62,498 nt of DNA, taken from JACRJW01 sp964359095 (GTDB lineage Bacteria > Patescibacteriota > Patescibacteriia > UBA9934 > GWF2-40-263). A program made the translations under genes and the position numbers. Shown here piece by piece: positions 7,675-16,520 of this stretch; positions within the stretch are counted from its first letter, which is position 1; the number at the start of each line of letters is the position of its first letter. The notes under the pieces are model-generated. The model was not told where the DNA came from, did not search any database, and was given only the letters and a program-made list of their open reading frames with translations. Location of the stretch: contig CAYHRJ010000001.1 of NCBI GenBank assembly GCA_964359095.1, forward strand, positions 1 to 62,498, read 5' to 3'.

Positions 7675-9237
7675 CACCACGCTTCCTCCAAACTCTGCGA
7701 GTAGTTCTTGCACGGCTGCCTCCTCTGGTCTCTTGGACTGGATGGCTTTGATCTTCATCCTCCTTCCCAAAACTCTTTCAAACACATCCTCGATGGTCTT
7801 TCTGTTTTTATCCTGATTCACGGTTTGAACGTACAGGTCATATTCAAACCCAAGTTCTACTTTGTCGTCCACTACACCACGCACTTCACACGATTGCATA
7901 AACAAAGGTAGAGACGCGTTGCACGACTTGATCTGTTCATAGACCTGCGGCCATTTTTCTTTGACATCTTCGATGCTGATGACGGGAATTGTGTCGAAGA
8001 CTGTTTCGGATGTGTCATTTTGATGGAGCACGGGGACAGGAACCACCTCTTCAATCGAACCCAGGCTCCCACCTTCGCTTCCGCCGTCGCCAAGGCTATG
8101 GCGGACAAGAAAGCTACGGTGGGCAGGAAAGCCTGGGGCTACCTCAATAGTCTCAACTCGACTCGAATCAACCTCCTGTTTCTGAAAATCATTTTTTGTT
8201 TCTTGTCTTACTCCGCAAATTCTGATAATAGAGAGCTCCACAGGAAGCTGTGGGATATGTTCTGAACGAATCAATCGCTCGGCGGCAAGAAGTTCCTCAA
8301 TCGCTCGGCAGAGGAACACAGGGTCGAATGATGTTTCTTTTTGAGAGACCGACTCCAGTAACCGATCACGTAACCAAGAGGTCGTGTCTGCGAGAAACTG
8401 ATGAAGATCGACGCCTTGATCAAGATATGTGTTCAACAATGCAATGGAACCTGAGGCGTCGAGCCTCCCCAGTGCACCAACAAACTCCTCGACCAATACC
8501 AACTGTGTCGCGGGCAAAACAAGCGATGCTTCTTTCATGGTGATCTGTTTCTCCCCAAGCGCTAAAACTTGTCCAAGCAGGGACTCCGCGTCGCGCGCAC
8601 AGCCTCCACTGTGTCTGGCAATCGCTTGAAGAACGTCGACGTCCACCTTCACGCCTTCCTCTTTTACAATTCCCTCCATTCGACGCACCAGTTCCTCAGA
8701 TGAAATTTTTTTAAAATCAAAACGCGCACAGCGACTGATGATCGTCTCAGGAACTTTGTGAATCTCTGTTGTGGCAAGAATAAAAAGCGCGTGCTCAGGT
8801 GGTTCTTCCAAGGTTTTCAGAAGCGCGTTAAACGCGGAACCAGAAAGCATGTGAACTTCGTCAATGATGTAGATCTTTTTTTTGAGCGAGCTCGGAGCAA
8901 AACGAACCGACTGAATGATATTCTCTCGCACATGCTCCACGTCTGTGTGGGAAGCTGCATCGATCTCAAACACATCGAGTGCTGTTCCAGACATAACCTG
9001 CTTACAGGCGGTACAGGCATTGCACGGCTCATTTTTTTTTGGATTCAAACAATTCACGAGTTTCGCTAACAATCGCGCGAGTGTGGTTTTACCAACACCA
9101 CGCGGACCCGTAAACAAATAAGCGTGAGTCAAGGACTCAGAGCCAAATTGATTTTGAAGGGTTTTTACGACGTGGTTTTGCCCACTCACCTCTTCAAATG
9201 TTGTTGGTCGATAGATGCGATAAATCGCTTTGGACAT
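7672..9237 (-). CDS. dnaX: DNA polymerase III subunit gamma/tau
   Basis: Clamp-loader ATPase of the replicative polymerase, 521 aa. Walker A GPRGVGKTT (44-52), zinc-binding cysteines (Cys63, 72, 75, 78 in the PCNACTACK region), Walker B IIDEVHML, and sensor 1 ATTEIHKVPE with SRCARFDF are all present. Domain III and a tau-like C-terminal domain follow. Residues about 365-392 (APGFPAHRSFLVRHSLGDGG and neighbours) are encoded by an 84-bp palindromic repeat in the linker between domain III and the C-terminal domain. That is a tolerant position for an insertion. Confidence 0.97.
   Translation of the reverse strand: MSKAIYRIYRPTTFEEVSGQNHVVKTLQNQFGSESLTHAYLFTGPRGVGKTTLARLLAKLVNCLNPKKNEPCNACTACKQVMSGTALDVFEIDAASHTDVEHVRENIIQSVRFAPSSLKKKIYIIDEVHMLSGSAFNALLKTLEEPPEHALFILATTEIHKVPETIISRCARFDFKKISSEELVRRMEGIVKEEGVKVDVDVLQAIARHSGGCARDAESLLGQVLALGEKQITMKEASLVLPATQLVLVEEFVGALGRLDASGSIALLNTYLDQGVDLHQFLADTTSWLRDRLLESVSQKETSFDPVFLCRAIEELLAAERLIRSEHIPQLPVELSIIRICGVRQETKNDFQKQEVDSSRVETIEVAPGFPAHRSFLVRHSLGDGGSEGGSLGSIEEVVPVPVLHQNDTSETVFDTIPVISIEDVKEKWPQVYEQIKSCNASLPLFMQSCEVRGVVDDKVELGFEYDLYVQTVNQDKNRKTIEDVFERVLGRRMKIKAIQSKRPEEAAVQELLAEFGGSVV
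8062..8145. repeat. 84-bp palindromic repeat inserted in frame in dnaX
   Basis: Near-identical to 6514-6597, in the same orientation. Outer arms CAGGCTCCCACC and GGTGGGCAGG are inverted; the core is TCCGCCGTCGCC-AAGGCTA-TGGCGGA. It keeps the dnaX frame open with 28 codons. Confidence 0.75.
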
Positions 9238-9244
9238 ATTGGGG

Positions 9245-9319
9245 AGGTTGTAGGTAGTAGGTTTTAGGTGGTAGGAGGAATTCGAAATTGGATTCCTACA
9301 ACCTACTGCCTAAAACCTA
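9245..9319. repeat. TAGG-family intergenic inverted repeat upstream of dnaX
   Basis: TTGTAGGTAGTAGGTTTTAG on the left pairs with CCTACTGCCTAAAACCTA on the right around an ATTCGAAATT-like centre. It occupies the whole gap between the orphan gene and dnaX, and its right-hand part reaches the orphan's stop codon. Confidence 0.7.
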
Positions 9320-9943
9320 ATGGCTTATTCGTTCCACGGCAGCCCAGCCACACGCCCCTCCTGCTGGAACCAGAATGACGACCTCGTCTCCTGGGATTCC
9401 TTTGAAGTAGGACACGCTCGCCGCAAGCACGTTATACACGTCCTCCCCGCACATCACAACCGGCACCTGTGTGGAAGCATCGACGGCGAGCCTTCCCACC
9501 AAACGGGTGCGTGCGATCGGCGCAATTTGCTTGAAGACACTCGTGCCGTCTGAACGAATGACGAGTTTCAACATGTCTCCTTCGACGAGCTTAGATTTTG
9601 AAGCGTAATTTTCTGGCACGGCATAGCGTGCACCATCGGCACCGACCATGGCTTGCCCATCAAACACGCCCTCCAACACTCGAGATCCCGCCGTAATCTC
9701 GAGCTCGGCTTCTGTCCGTTTTTTGTTGGATACAAAGTCAACCATCTGTCGCGTTGCACGCGTGGTATCGCCTTCTTCGAGCAGTTGAATAACATGATTC
9801 ATGCTATCTCGCACAGCCTTCAACATCTGCAGCGCCAAACGACCACGGACTTCACCATGCTCCGCGCGATTGGCATGAAGCGAGACATCAGGCTCCACTT
9901 CAAATGTCTCTTCTTCAATTTCTTCATCCGAAAATGTGTACAT
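9317..9943 (-). CDS. Conserved CPR protein of unknown function
   Basis: Protein of 208 aa, no signal peptide or membrane segment. The N-terminal part is acidic (SDEEIEEETFEVEPD) and probably helical to about residue 85; the C-terminal two thirds look like small beta domains (VLEGVFDGQAMVGADGARYA, then KSKLVEGDMLKLVI). The second region is reminiscent of a conserved Patescibacteria orphan. It lies 2 bases after the TraG/HerA-like ATPase gene in the same direction, so it belongs to that operon, upstream of dnaX. I cannot assign a function; a nucleic-acid-associated accessory role is only a guess from context. Confidence 0.75.
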   Translation of the reverse strand: MYTFSDEEIEEETFEVEPDVSLHANRAEHGEVRGRLALQMLKAVRDSMNHVIQLLEEGDTTRATRQMVDFVSNKKRTEAELEITAGSRVLEGVFDGQAMVGADGARYAVPENYASKSKLVEGDMLKLVIRSDGTSVFKQIAPIARTRLVGRLAVDASTQVPVVMCGEDVYNVLAASVSYFKGIPGDEVVILVPAGGACGWAAVERISH

Positions 9944-9945
9944 AA

Positions 9946-12492
9946 TTAGAATTCACCTGGCCTGGTGTTGACCGGCCCCAAATTCACCATCTGCATCCTC
10001 TCTGTGAGATCTGCCGTAACAATCGCGCGGTCACGTCCGTACTTGAGGCGCGAAAGCTCCTTGATCGCGGTTGCGAGTTCGACATCTCCTTTCGGCGGCG
10101 GTTTGAAGTTGAGCGTAAATGGTTTGATCTGCGCGTTGTCGACAATCATTTTCACGTACCATGTAAACTTATCCGAGTTGATCATATCATATCCAGAAAA
10201 GTCCGGCGCATAGAGTTTCTCGAGCGTTTCCACGTCTTCTGGTCCAATGCGCGCGACAAAGTTTGTTCCCACGTTTCCAAATACCGCGTCGCGAATTTTC
10301 GTGTCATTATTTTTGACTAGCTGTCCGATGTACTGGTGAGCAATAATGAGATTGAGACGATATTTGCGTGCCTCGGACAAAATCGTCGCGATCGAATCCG
10401 TGATGAAATTTTGAAACTCATCGATATACAAGTAAAAATCATGACGTTGCTCCTCAGGAATATCCGCGCGTGTCAGTGCTGCCATCTGGAGCTTGGACAC
10501 AATGATAAGTCCAAGCAACTCCGCGTTCACATCACCTGTTTTTCCCTTGGAAAGATTCACGAGCAAAATCTTTTTCTTATCCATGACTTCACGGAAGTCA
10601 AAGCTCGATCGTGTCTGACCAATGATGTTTCGCATCATTTCATTTTCAACGAATCGACCGACTTTTGAAATCAGATACCCAAGCATTTCTGATTTATGAA
10701 AATCGGAGGTCTTGTCTACCTCGTTAATCCAATAGGACTGAATGACTGGATCGGTAACTTTTGCTCGCCATTTCTGCTGGAAATCCACGTCGGAGAACAT
10801 GCGTGGAATTTCCGCAATCGTGCCTGGATTTTCCGTGTCCGCCATGAGGGTGAGCATCACGTTTCGCATGTGGTGCTCAAACATGGGGCCGATCATCTCT
10901 GGTGGAAACAACTTGTAGAAAATCGCGACCATTTCTTGAGCAGCAAAATCTTTCATGCTTTCGTCCTTGGCTTCCAGCATGTTGAGACCCATGGGACGGT
11001 CAACGTCTGATGGGTTGAACACAATCACATCATCGACACGCTCCTTGGGGATGTTGCCAAGGATCAGCTCGATGAGATCGCCGTGCGGCTCGACGACCGC
11101 GACGCCGTGACCAGCGCGAATGTCTTGCAGAGCCAGGCTCGCAATAAGCTGAGACTTACCCGATCCAGATTTACCGATGATATACGTGTGTCGCGTTCGA
11201 TCAAGCGACTTCATCCATACAGGTGTCTTGATCCCGCGGAACATGTTGTAACCAAGTTCGATGTCGCCATCTTCAGGACCAGGAACATTCGACGGAGCCG
11301 ATCCTTTTCGAGCGAGCAACCATTGAATATTGGGCGTCTCGGTCCACGGCGTTGGCAAATGCCAAACGCTCGCCATCTCCTCGGCATTCAACACAATCGT
11401 GTTGCGTTCATCGAACGTCCGATAAATAAAATTCTGAATGATGCGTTTCTTCCGATGCGGAACAACCTTCACGAATGAGTTGCCATACTCGTAGATGTTG
11501 AACTGAGCAAAGGCATTCAACATGTTTTGCATGAGCGTCTGTGCTGCATCTGCCGTTGAGGATGCACTCACCAAACGCACACACACGTCCATACCAGCCT
11601 TACTCGCTTTTTCCTGAAGACCCTTGACCATCTGATCTTCCAGTGGAGAAAGACGATAATCTTTTTCTGGTTCTTTTTGTTTCTCTCCACCCAATCCTGC
11701 CAGTTCCAAGTAATCGGTTTTCTTTGCCTTCTTCCCTTTGATCGCTTCGTCTAATTTCATTCCTTGCTGCATGTTTGAGGCTATCTTGATTCCCAGCTTC
11801 CGCCACGAACCACGTGAAGATCGCACCAGGAACTGAAACGCCGCACCGTCTCCTTCCGGAATCTTCGAGAGAACATTCGTGATCGCGCTCAACGGATCTT
11901 TTTCAAGGGTGGTGTACGTCTTGATCGGAAAAGCATTTTGTCGACGAAACACGAGATGGCTTCCGACAATCACACCTTTGGGCTGAAAGATGTTGTAGTC
12001 CTCAACTTCCTCAATATACACATCTGAATAGGCAGCCGAGATTTGTTGTTCAACAAGGTTGCGCATTGCAAACGGAACCGAGATGTAAAACTTGATCAAT
12101 TTTTTTTGCGAGACAATTTCAAAGGAGACTTCGTCAGAACGTCCAAACAACCATGCGTGAAATCCGTGCTGTGCCTTGAGTCCGCCTATGGCAGAGAAAA
12201 AAATCTCAGCCGCCGCGACAGCTTCTTTGACTTGTTCTTTTGTTCCCCCGCTCTTGCTTTCTTCTTCACGACGAAATTTTGGCAGAGTCACCAACAGCGT
12301 CACGCGATTAAACGTGGCTTGTTTGGCGCGTGCGTAGCGACGAAGAAAAAAACGAATCACAAACAAAAGGCCAATGACGATCAGCAGACCGCCCATGAAC
12401 CACAAAATCAATCCAGAAAGATAAAGATCCCCCTGTGTCACAACTCGCACAGGATCGGTGTTTGTCTGCAATCCAAATTGAAATAAACTCAT
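9946..12492 (-). CDS. TraG/VirD4/HerA-like membrane-anchored DNA-translocation ATPase
   Basis: Protein of 848 aa with an N-terminal transmembrane segment (residues about 26-50) and a large cytoplasmic part. An additional N-terminal domain precedes a RecA-like motor with Walker A GKSGSGKSQ (about residue 440), the downstream VVEPHGDLI strand, and Walker B LYIDEFQNF (about 690). This is the layout of type IV coupling protein/HerA relatives that move DNA across membranes. The ATG at 12492 is preceded by AGGAGG and overlaps the upstream stop as ATGA. No pilus or relaxase genes lie in the window, so DNA uptake, transfer or segregation cannot be distinguished. Confidence 0.82.
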   Translation of the reverse strand: MSLFQFGLQTNTDPVRVVTQGDLYLSGLILWFMGGLLIVIGLLFVIRFFLRRYARAKQATFNRVTLLVTLPKFRREEESKSGGTKEQVKEAVAAAEIFFSAIGGLKAQHGFHAWLFGRSDEVSFEIVSQKKLIKFYISVPFAMRNLVEQQISAAYSDVYIEEVEDYNIFQPKGVIVGSHLVFRRQNAFPIKTYTTLEKDPLSAITNVLSKIPEGDGAAFQFLVRSSRGSWRKLGIKIASNMQQGMKLDEAIKGKKAKKTDYLELAGLGGEKQKEPEKDYRLSPLEDQMVKGLQEKASKAGMDVCVRLVSASSTADAAQTLMQNMLNAFAQFNIYEYGNSFVKVVPHRKKRIIQNFIYRTFDERNTIVLNAEEMASVWHLPTPWTETPNIQWLLARKGSAPSNVPGPEDGDIELGYNMFRGIKTPVWMKSLDRTRHTYIIGKSGSGKSQLIASLALQDIRAGHGVAVVEPHGDLIELILGNIPKERVDDVIVFNPSDVDRPMGLNMLEAKDESMKDFAAQEMVAIFYKLFPPEMIGPMFEHHMRNVMLTLMADTENPGTIAEIPRMFSDVDFQQKWRAKVTDPVIQSYWINEVDKTSDFHKSEMLGYLISKVGRFVENEMMRNIIGQTRSSFDFREVMDKKKILLVNLSKGKTGDVNAELLGLIIVSKLQMAALTRADIPEEQRHDFYLYIDEFQNFITDSIATILSEARKYRLNLIIAHQYIGQLVKNNDTKIRDAVFGNVGTNFVARIGPEDVETLEKLYAPDFSGYDMINSDKFTWYVKMIVDNAQIKPFTLNFKPPPKGDVELATAIKELSRLKYGRDRAIVTADLTERMQMVNLGPVNTRPGEF

Positions 12493-13016
12493 CACACCTC
12501 CTTGTGTTGTTTTTGTTCCTCCTCACTTATGAGAAGAATTTTATCTGTTTTGATCTTTGCCTCCTGCTCCAAAAAAAATCGATTCACTCCTGGAATGATC
12601 TTCATCCAGTCACGAATGAGCTGAAAAATTTTCTTAGCGTTTACTTTGACAGCCCGAACAAGCTCACGAACTTTTGAAGCCGTTTCTTCGCCTTTTGTTT
12701 TAAATTCCTGCTGCTTGTCAGGCGGCATTGCAAGATAGATGTCTGTGAGATTCTCCGACAAAATGCTCTCGATTTCTTTTGCGAGTCGGTCGATCTTGGC
12801 TTTTGGTTGGACAGGAGTGACACGCAGTGAGGAAGGAGCGGAAATTTCAGCCTGTCCTCCCTCGGACTCAGCCGCAACTGTTGCTTCAGATCTGGCTGGC
12901 TCAGCTCGTTCGATCGGCTCAGGAGTGCGGATTTGCTCCTGAGGAATTTTAACCATGTCCGGCGATTCAGCCTGAGATCCAACCTTCGCTTCTTTTGTTT
13001 GCAGAGGCGTATTCAT
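12492..13016 (-). CDS. Conserved CPR orphan encoded with the TraG/HerA-like ATPase
   Basis: Protein of 174 aa. The first 75 residues are polar, low complexity and proline/glutamate-rich, probably disordered. The C-terminal 100 residues are helical and well ordered, with the motif IYLAMPPDKQQEFK followed by MKIIPGVNRFFLEQEAKIKT. The stop overlaps the ATPase start by four bases, so the two proteins are made together. A plausible role is an adaptor or membrane-side partner of the ATPase; this is inference from coupling only. Confidence 0.72.
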   Translation of the reverse strand: MNTPLQTKEAKVGSQAESPDMVKIPQEQIRTPEPIERAEPARSEATVAAESEGGQAEISAPSSLRVTPVQPKAKIDRLAKEIESILSENLTDIYLAMPPDKQQEFKTKGEETASKVRELVRAVKVNAKKIFQLIRDWMKIIPGVNRFFLEQEAKIKTDKILLISEEEQKQHKEV

Positions 13017-13030
13017 CGCGTCTATTTTAC

Positions 13031-13067
13031 CACAAAAAGAAAAAACCGCGGGTTATCCCCACGGTCT
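13031..13067 (-). terminator. Terminator after cysS
   Basis: On the minus strand ACCGTGGGGATAACCCGCGGT is followed by TTTTTTCTTTTTG, directly after the cysS TAA (13068-13070). Confidence 0.8.
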
Positions 13068-14477
13068 TTAGGCTTTTTTCACTTTCGATCCATCGGCTGT
13101 ATCCTCAATCACATATCCGAGCTTCTCAATGTCCACTCTCAGCTCGTCTGAACGCTTCCAATCCTTTTGTTTCCGAGCTTCCTCGCGATCGTTCACCAGC
13201 TGTTGAACCTCCAATGGGATTTCAAGAGCATGTCCGACATAGTCCTTTAGCCGCAGACCCAGCACCTGATCCATACGCAAAATCGACTCCGCCTTAGCAT
13301 TCGTTGGAAGATCCGCATTCACCAATTCCCATACAACCGCCAAGGTTTGTGGGGTATTGAGATCGTCATTCATGGCTGCAAAAAATTTTTCTTCGATCTC
13401 TGCGCAACCCACATCAGGCTCATCCCAACCGCGAACGGTTTCTCGGAGTTTCGTAAGCGCATTTGCTGCAGCATCAAGCGCTTCAAAGGTAAAGTTAATC
13501 TGTGAACGGTAATGCGCTCCCAACACAAAATACCGAAACGCAAGCGGGTCATAACCTTTAGCAATCAAATCATCGATCGTGTAGAGGTTTCCAAGCGACT
13601 TAGACATCTTTCCATTGTCGACGGTGAGGAATTCGCTGTGCATCCACACGTTGGCTTCAAGCTCACCTTCCGCACCTTGCGTCTGCGCGATCTCGTTTTC
13701 ATGATGAACACCAATATGATCCACGCCGCCTGTGTGAATATCAAACGGAACATCGAGATACTTCATCGACATCGCCGAACACTCAATGTGCCAGCCAGGG
13801 AAACCAACTCCCCACGGAGAATCCCACTGCATTTCACGCACCGCCAAATGTCCTGAGCTTGCTTGCAGTGAGCTTGTCGAACCTGTCGAAGGGCTCGACT
13901 TCCACAACGCAAAGTCTGTCGCGTTTCGTTTCTCTCCCATGTCGACGCGAGCTCCCGCGAGTTTGTCCTCACTCTTTTGTCCAGAAAGCCTCCCGTAGGA
14001 CTCAAGCTTCGCCGTATCAAAATAAATCCCGTCAGACGTTTTATAGGTAAACCCATTTTTCTCGAGCGCCTGAATCATGTCGATCTGCTCGGCAATATGC
14101 TCTGTGGCTTTTGGATAGATGCTCGCGTGCTTCATGTTCAACCGATCCACATCTTTCAAAAACGCGTCTGTGTAAAACTGCGCGATCTCGTGTGCGGTCT
14201 TCCCTTCCCGCCGCATCGCCACTATCATTTTGTCCTCACCTTCGTCCACGTCACCCGTGAGATGTCCAACGTCGGTGATGTTCATAACCTGCTTTACCTC
14301 ATAGCCATTTGCTCTCAATGCACGCGAAAGAACATCCACGAACAAGAAATAGCGCATGTTCCCAATGTGAGCAAACCAATAAACCGTCGGACCGCACGCA
14401 TAAAGCGAAACCTTGCCTTCATGAATCGGATTAAATTCCTCCTCCTGCCGCGTGAGGGTGTTGTAGAGATGAAGCAT
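13068..14477 (-). CDS. cysS: Cysteinyl-tRNA synthetase
   Basis: Class I aminoacyl-tRNA synthetase charging tRNA-Cys. Motifs are the zinc ligand ACGPTVYWFAHIGN containing the HIGH-type signature, WHIECSAM with the zinc cysteine and GGVDHIGVHHENE, and KMSKS as GKMSKSLGN. Length 469 aa is normal. Residues about 193-209 (SSPSTGSTSSLQASSGH), between FALWK and REMQWDSPWG, come from a GAGCTTGTCGAA-type repeat and have no counterpart in typical CysRS. The gene is flanked by terminators, suggesting a single-gene unit. Confidence 0.97.
   Translation of the reverse strand: MLHLYNTLTRQEEEFNPIHEGKVSLYACGPTVYWFAHIGNMRYFLFVDVLSRALRANGYEVKQVMNITDVGHLTGDVDEGEDKMIVAMRREGKTAHEIAQFYTDAFLKDVDRLNMKHASIYPKATEHIAEQIDMIQALEKNGFTYKTSDGIYFDTAKLESYGRLSGQKSEDKLAGARVDMGEKRNATDFALWKSSPSTGSTSSLQASSGHLAVREMQWDSPWGVGFPGWHIECSAMSMKYLDVPFDIHTGGVDHIGVHHENEIAQTQGAEGELEANVWMHSEFLTVDNGKMSKSLGNLYTIDDLIAKGYDPLAFRYFVLGAHYRSQINFTFEALDAAANALTKLRETVRGWDEPDVGCAEIEEKFFAAMNDDLNTPQTLAVVWELVNADLPTNAKAESILRMDQVLGLRLKDYVGHALEIPLEVQQLVNDREEARKQKDWKRSDELRVDIEKLGYVIEDTADGSKVKKA
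13851..13899. repeat. GAGCTTGTCGAA-type repeat inserted in frame in cysS
   Basis: TCCTGAGCTTGC, then GAGCTTGTCGAACCTGTCGAAGG, with partly self-complementary arms. A related GTTTGTCGAAGGG sits in the terminator loop after the RRM gene (56453-56466). It adds about 16 codons to cysS. Confidence 0.65.
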
Positions 14478-14503
14478 ATCAAGGTCAGTATATCGGTTGA
14501 TTC

Positions 14504-14547
14504 ACAAAAACAAAAGCCGCCCTTGATGAGTTAGGGCGGACTTTTTG
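14504..14547 (-). terminator. Terminator after the DUF5666-like gene
   Basis: On the minus strand GTCCGCCCT-AACTCATCA-AGGGCGGC is followed by TTTTGTTTTTG. It ends the sigma factor/DUF5667/DUF5666 operon. Confidence 0.82.
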
Positions 14548-14548
14548 C

Positions 14549-15325
14549 TTATTCTCGAATGTCTGAGTTACCTTCCTGATTCTCTTGTCGATGCTCCCTC
14601 TTCACCTCGCGAGGTGTTTGTTCCTCGAACAGATGAATGCGGTCTGCATCGATCTCAGTGAAATACTCATTGGAATCCTTGTTCACATCTCCTTCTGCAT
14701 GGATTCTGTCACCGACCTCGATGGCTGATTCGTCCACTTCCTCACCATCCTCGTTGATGACGGTGTCATCGTTGTAAGTGATGAAAATATATTGTTCCTC
14801 ATCATCTTCTTCACTATCCTTGGGTCGCATCGCCTTCACGAGAATCGTATTGGCGCTCGTGTCGATCTCGACGACTTCGCCGACATGGAACTTCGGTTGT
14901 GGCGGTCGGTTGGAGATAAATTCTGCGCTGATCGTGAGCTCTTCGAGATTCACGTCGCCTCGGACAAAGATTTCCTCGCCTGCGGCAAGATCATCCGCGC
15001 TTGCATCTTCACCTCCTAGCTGATACTTCGTTTCGTCAGTGACGCTGATCGTGACCGTGTCGCCATCGTCAATACCTTGTTCCTCACTCACTTCCGGTGG
15101 AACGCGCATCAACGTTGCTTGGATTGTTCCTGAATCGTCGTCAGAAACAGAGACACTCACAATCTCCACAGCAAGACCAGGACGATTGCCATTGCCTTCA
15201 TGATGACACTTTTCTTTCTCCTCATCTTCATTGGCGAAGACGAAATAACTTGGAAGCAGAATTAGAGCAGCAAGCGCAAGAAAAGCTGCTGGATATTTTA
15301 ACGATCGAAGTGTCGCTGTTTGCAT
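14549..15325 (-). CDS. Exported DUF5666-like protein
   Basis: Protein of 258 aa with an N-terminal signal or anchor (hydrophobic residues about 11-31 ending FVFAN). The mature part has repeated small beta domains with the DUF5666 flavour: GDTVTISVTDETKY, AGEEIFVRGDVN, GEVVEIDTSANTILVKA, GDRIHAEGDVNKD. It is very acidic. It is the last gene of an operon with an ECF sigma factor and a DUF5667 protein, so it is probably an envelope target or sensor of that circuit. The biochemical role is unknown. Confidence 0.75.
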   Translation of the reverse strand: MQTATLRSLKYPAAFLALAALILLPSYFVFANEDEEKEKCHHEGNGNRPGLAVEIVSVSVSDDDSGTIQATLMRVPPEVSEEQGIDDGDTVTISVTDETKYQLGGEDASADDLAAGEEIFVRGDVNLEELTISAEFISNRPPQPKFHVGEVVEIDTSANTILVKAMRPKDSEEDDEEQYIFITYNDDTVINEDGEEVDESAIEVGDRIHAEGDVNKDSNEYFTEIDADRIHLFEEQTPREVKREHRQENQEGNSDIRE

Positions 15326-15336
15326 AAGAAAAATGG

Positions 15337-16002
15337 TTATGGTCGAGTGTCGAGATCGCTAGCACGCGCCTTTCTCTCAAACAAACGAACCTGTTCATCT
15401 TCTGAAAGCCCATGTCCTTCGACGCGCGATCGAAGGTGTGCCGGCTCTCGACTCTTTGCCTCACCCTTTTGTACACGCGCAGACAGCTCGACGTAACGGG
15501 CGTTGTGAATGGAGAGTTCTTCAATCATCTGTGCACGCAGTGCTGGATCCTGAATCTCAGGAGCAAACTCTACTACGGTTTGCTCTAGTTGATCTGCTGC
15601 GGCATCAAGCGCCTCCTGCACCTGCTCAGGCTGACGTGAAAGGTGATGTTCCCCTTCTGAGATACGTCGCTCCATCATACGCGAATGAAACTCGGCTCGT
15701 GCTTCCGGTGTGCGAGCGAGTGATTTTTCGACGGACTCAATAGACTGTTTAACCTGATACAGAGGATGACCTTCAACGACCTCAGGACTTTCATAGGCAT
15801 ACACTCCGGTTCCCATCGTAAACACAACGACGAGTGCCGTGAGTCCCACAGCACTCCAACGAAAAGAGCTTGAATGAAAAGACGTCTCTGGATACAAACA
15901 GGCGTGCTCCTGGGACAGCTTCAACCACAGGGCATCACGAAATGCTTTGGAAGGTTGTCCTTTTCGTGCAAGACGGTTTAGTTGTCGTTTGAGGAAAAAC
16001 AT
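15337..16002 (-). CDS. DUF5667-type membrane protein, probable anti-sigma factor
   Basis: Protein of 221 aa with a short cytoplasmic N terminus, one transmembrane helix (about 49-68) and an extracytoplasmic helical domain. The domain signature is PLYQVKQSIESVEKSLAR followed by arginine/glutamate-rich helices, characteristic of DUF5667. The gene begins one base after the sigma factor stop. Single-pass proteins encoded directly after ECF sigma genes are commonly their anti-sigma factors; here that is inference. Confidence 0.78.
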   Translation of the reverse strand: MFFLKRQLNRLARKGQPSKAFRDALWLKLSQEHACLYPETSFHSSSFRWSAVGLTALVVVFTMGTGVYAYESPEVVEGHPLYQVKQSIESVEKSLARTPEARAEFHSRMMERRISEGEHHLSRQPEQVQEALDAAADQLEQTVVEFAPEIQDPALRAQMIEELSIHNARYVELSARVQKGEAKSREPAHLRSRVEGHGLSEDEQVRLFERKARASDLDTRP

Positions 16003-16003
16003 A

Positions 16004-16495
16004 TTAGGCCTCCTTCAAAAGTGATCTCAGTTTGAGAACAGCTCGATGTGTGGCGACTTTGAGTGCATCTGACGATCGTCCTAGAATCTCCGCCATCTCT
16101 GCATATGCATACCCCTCGATGTACTTGAGTGTTACGAGGCAGCGTTCTTCGATCTGGAGCTTGCCAAGCGCAGTCTCAAGCTTCGTGTGCTCCTCCCATT
16201 CCTCCATCGATCGACGACCGTCTTCTCCTACAAGCGTAAACGAGACATCCTCGAGATCCACTTGCGGTTTCTTGTCGCGGAAATAATTCGCGAGGTGATT
16301 ATGTGCGATGCGATAAATCCAAGCTGAGCGAGAAATGGCTTCGTCGTATTTTTCAAAATGCTGGAGAGCCTTGATAAAAATTTCCGACACGATATCTTGC
16401 GTCACGGTTTCATTGCGACCCACGCGAAAAAAAACGTATCGATAGATACGGTCAAGGTTCGCTTGATAAAATGCTTCAAAGGACCGTTTATCCAT
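16004..16495 (-). CDS. ECF-type RNA polymerase sigma-70 family factor
   Basis: Protein of 163 aa with sigma region 2 (FEAFYQANLDRIYRYVFFRV, then DIVSEIFIKALQHF and WIYRIAHNHLANYFRDKK) and region 4 helix-turn-helix (LVTLKYIEGYAYAEMAEILG then LKVATHRAVLKLRSLL). The ATG at 16495 is preferred over a GTG at 16507. It is the first gene of a three-gene operon with a probable anti-sigma and a DUF5666 protein, so it likely controls an envelope response, including its own operon. Which promoters it reads cannot be told from one locus. Confidence 0.93.
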   Translation of the reverse strand: MDKRSFEAFYQANLDRIYRYVFFRVGRNETVTQDIVSEIFIKALQHFEKYDEAISRSAWIYRIAHNHLANYFRDKKPQVDLEDVSFTLVGEDGRRSMEEWEEHTKLETALGKLQIEERCLVTLKYIEGYAYAEMAEILGRSSDALKVATHRAVLKLRSLLKEA

Positions 16496-16520
16496 GACAG
16501 GTGTCACAACAGACTATACA

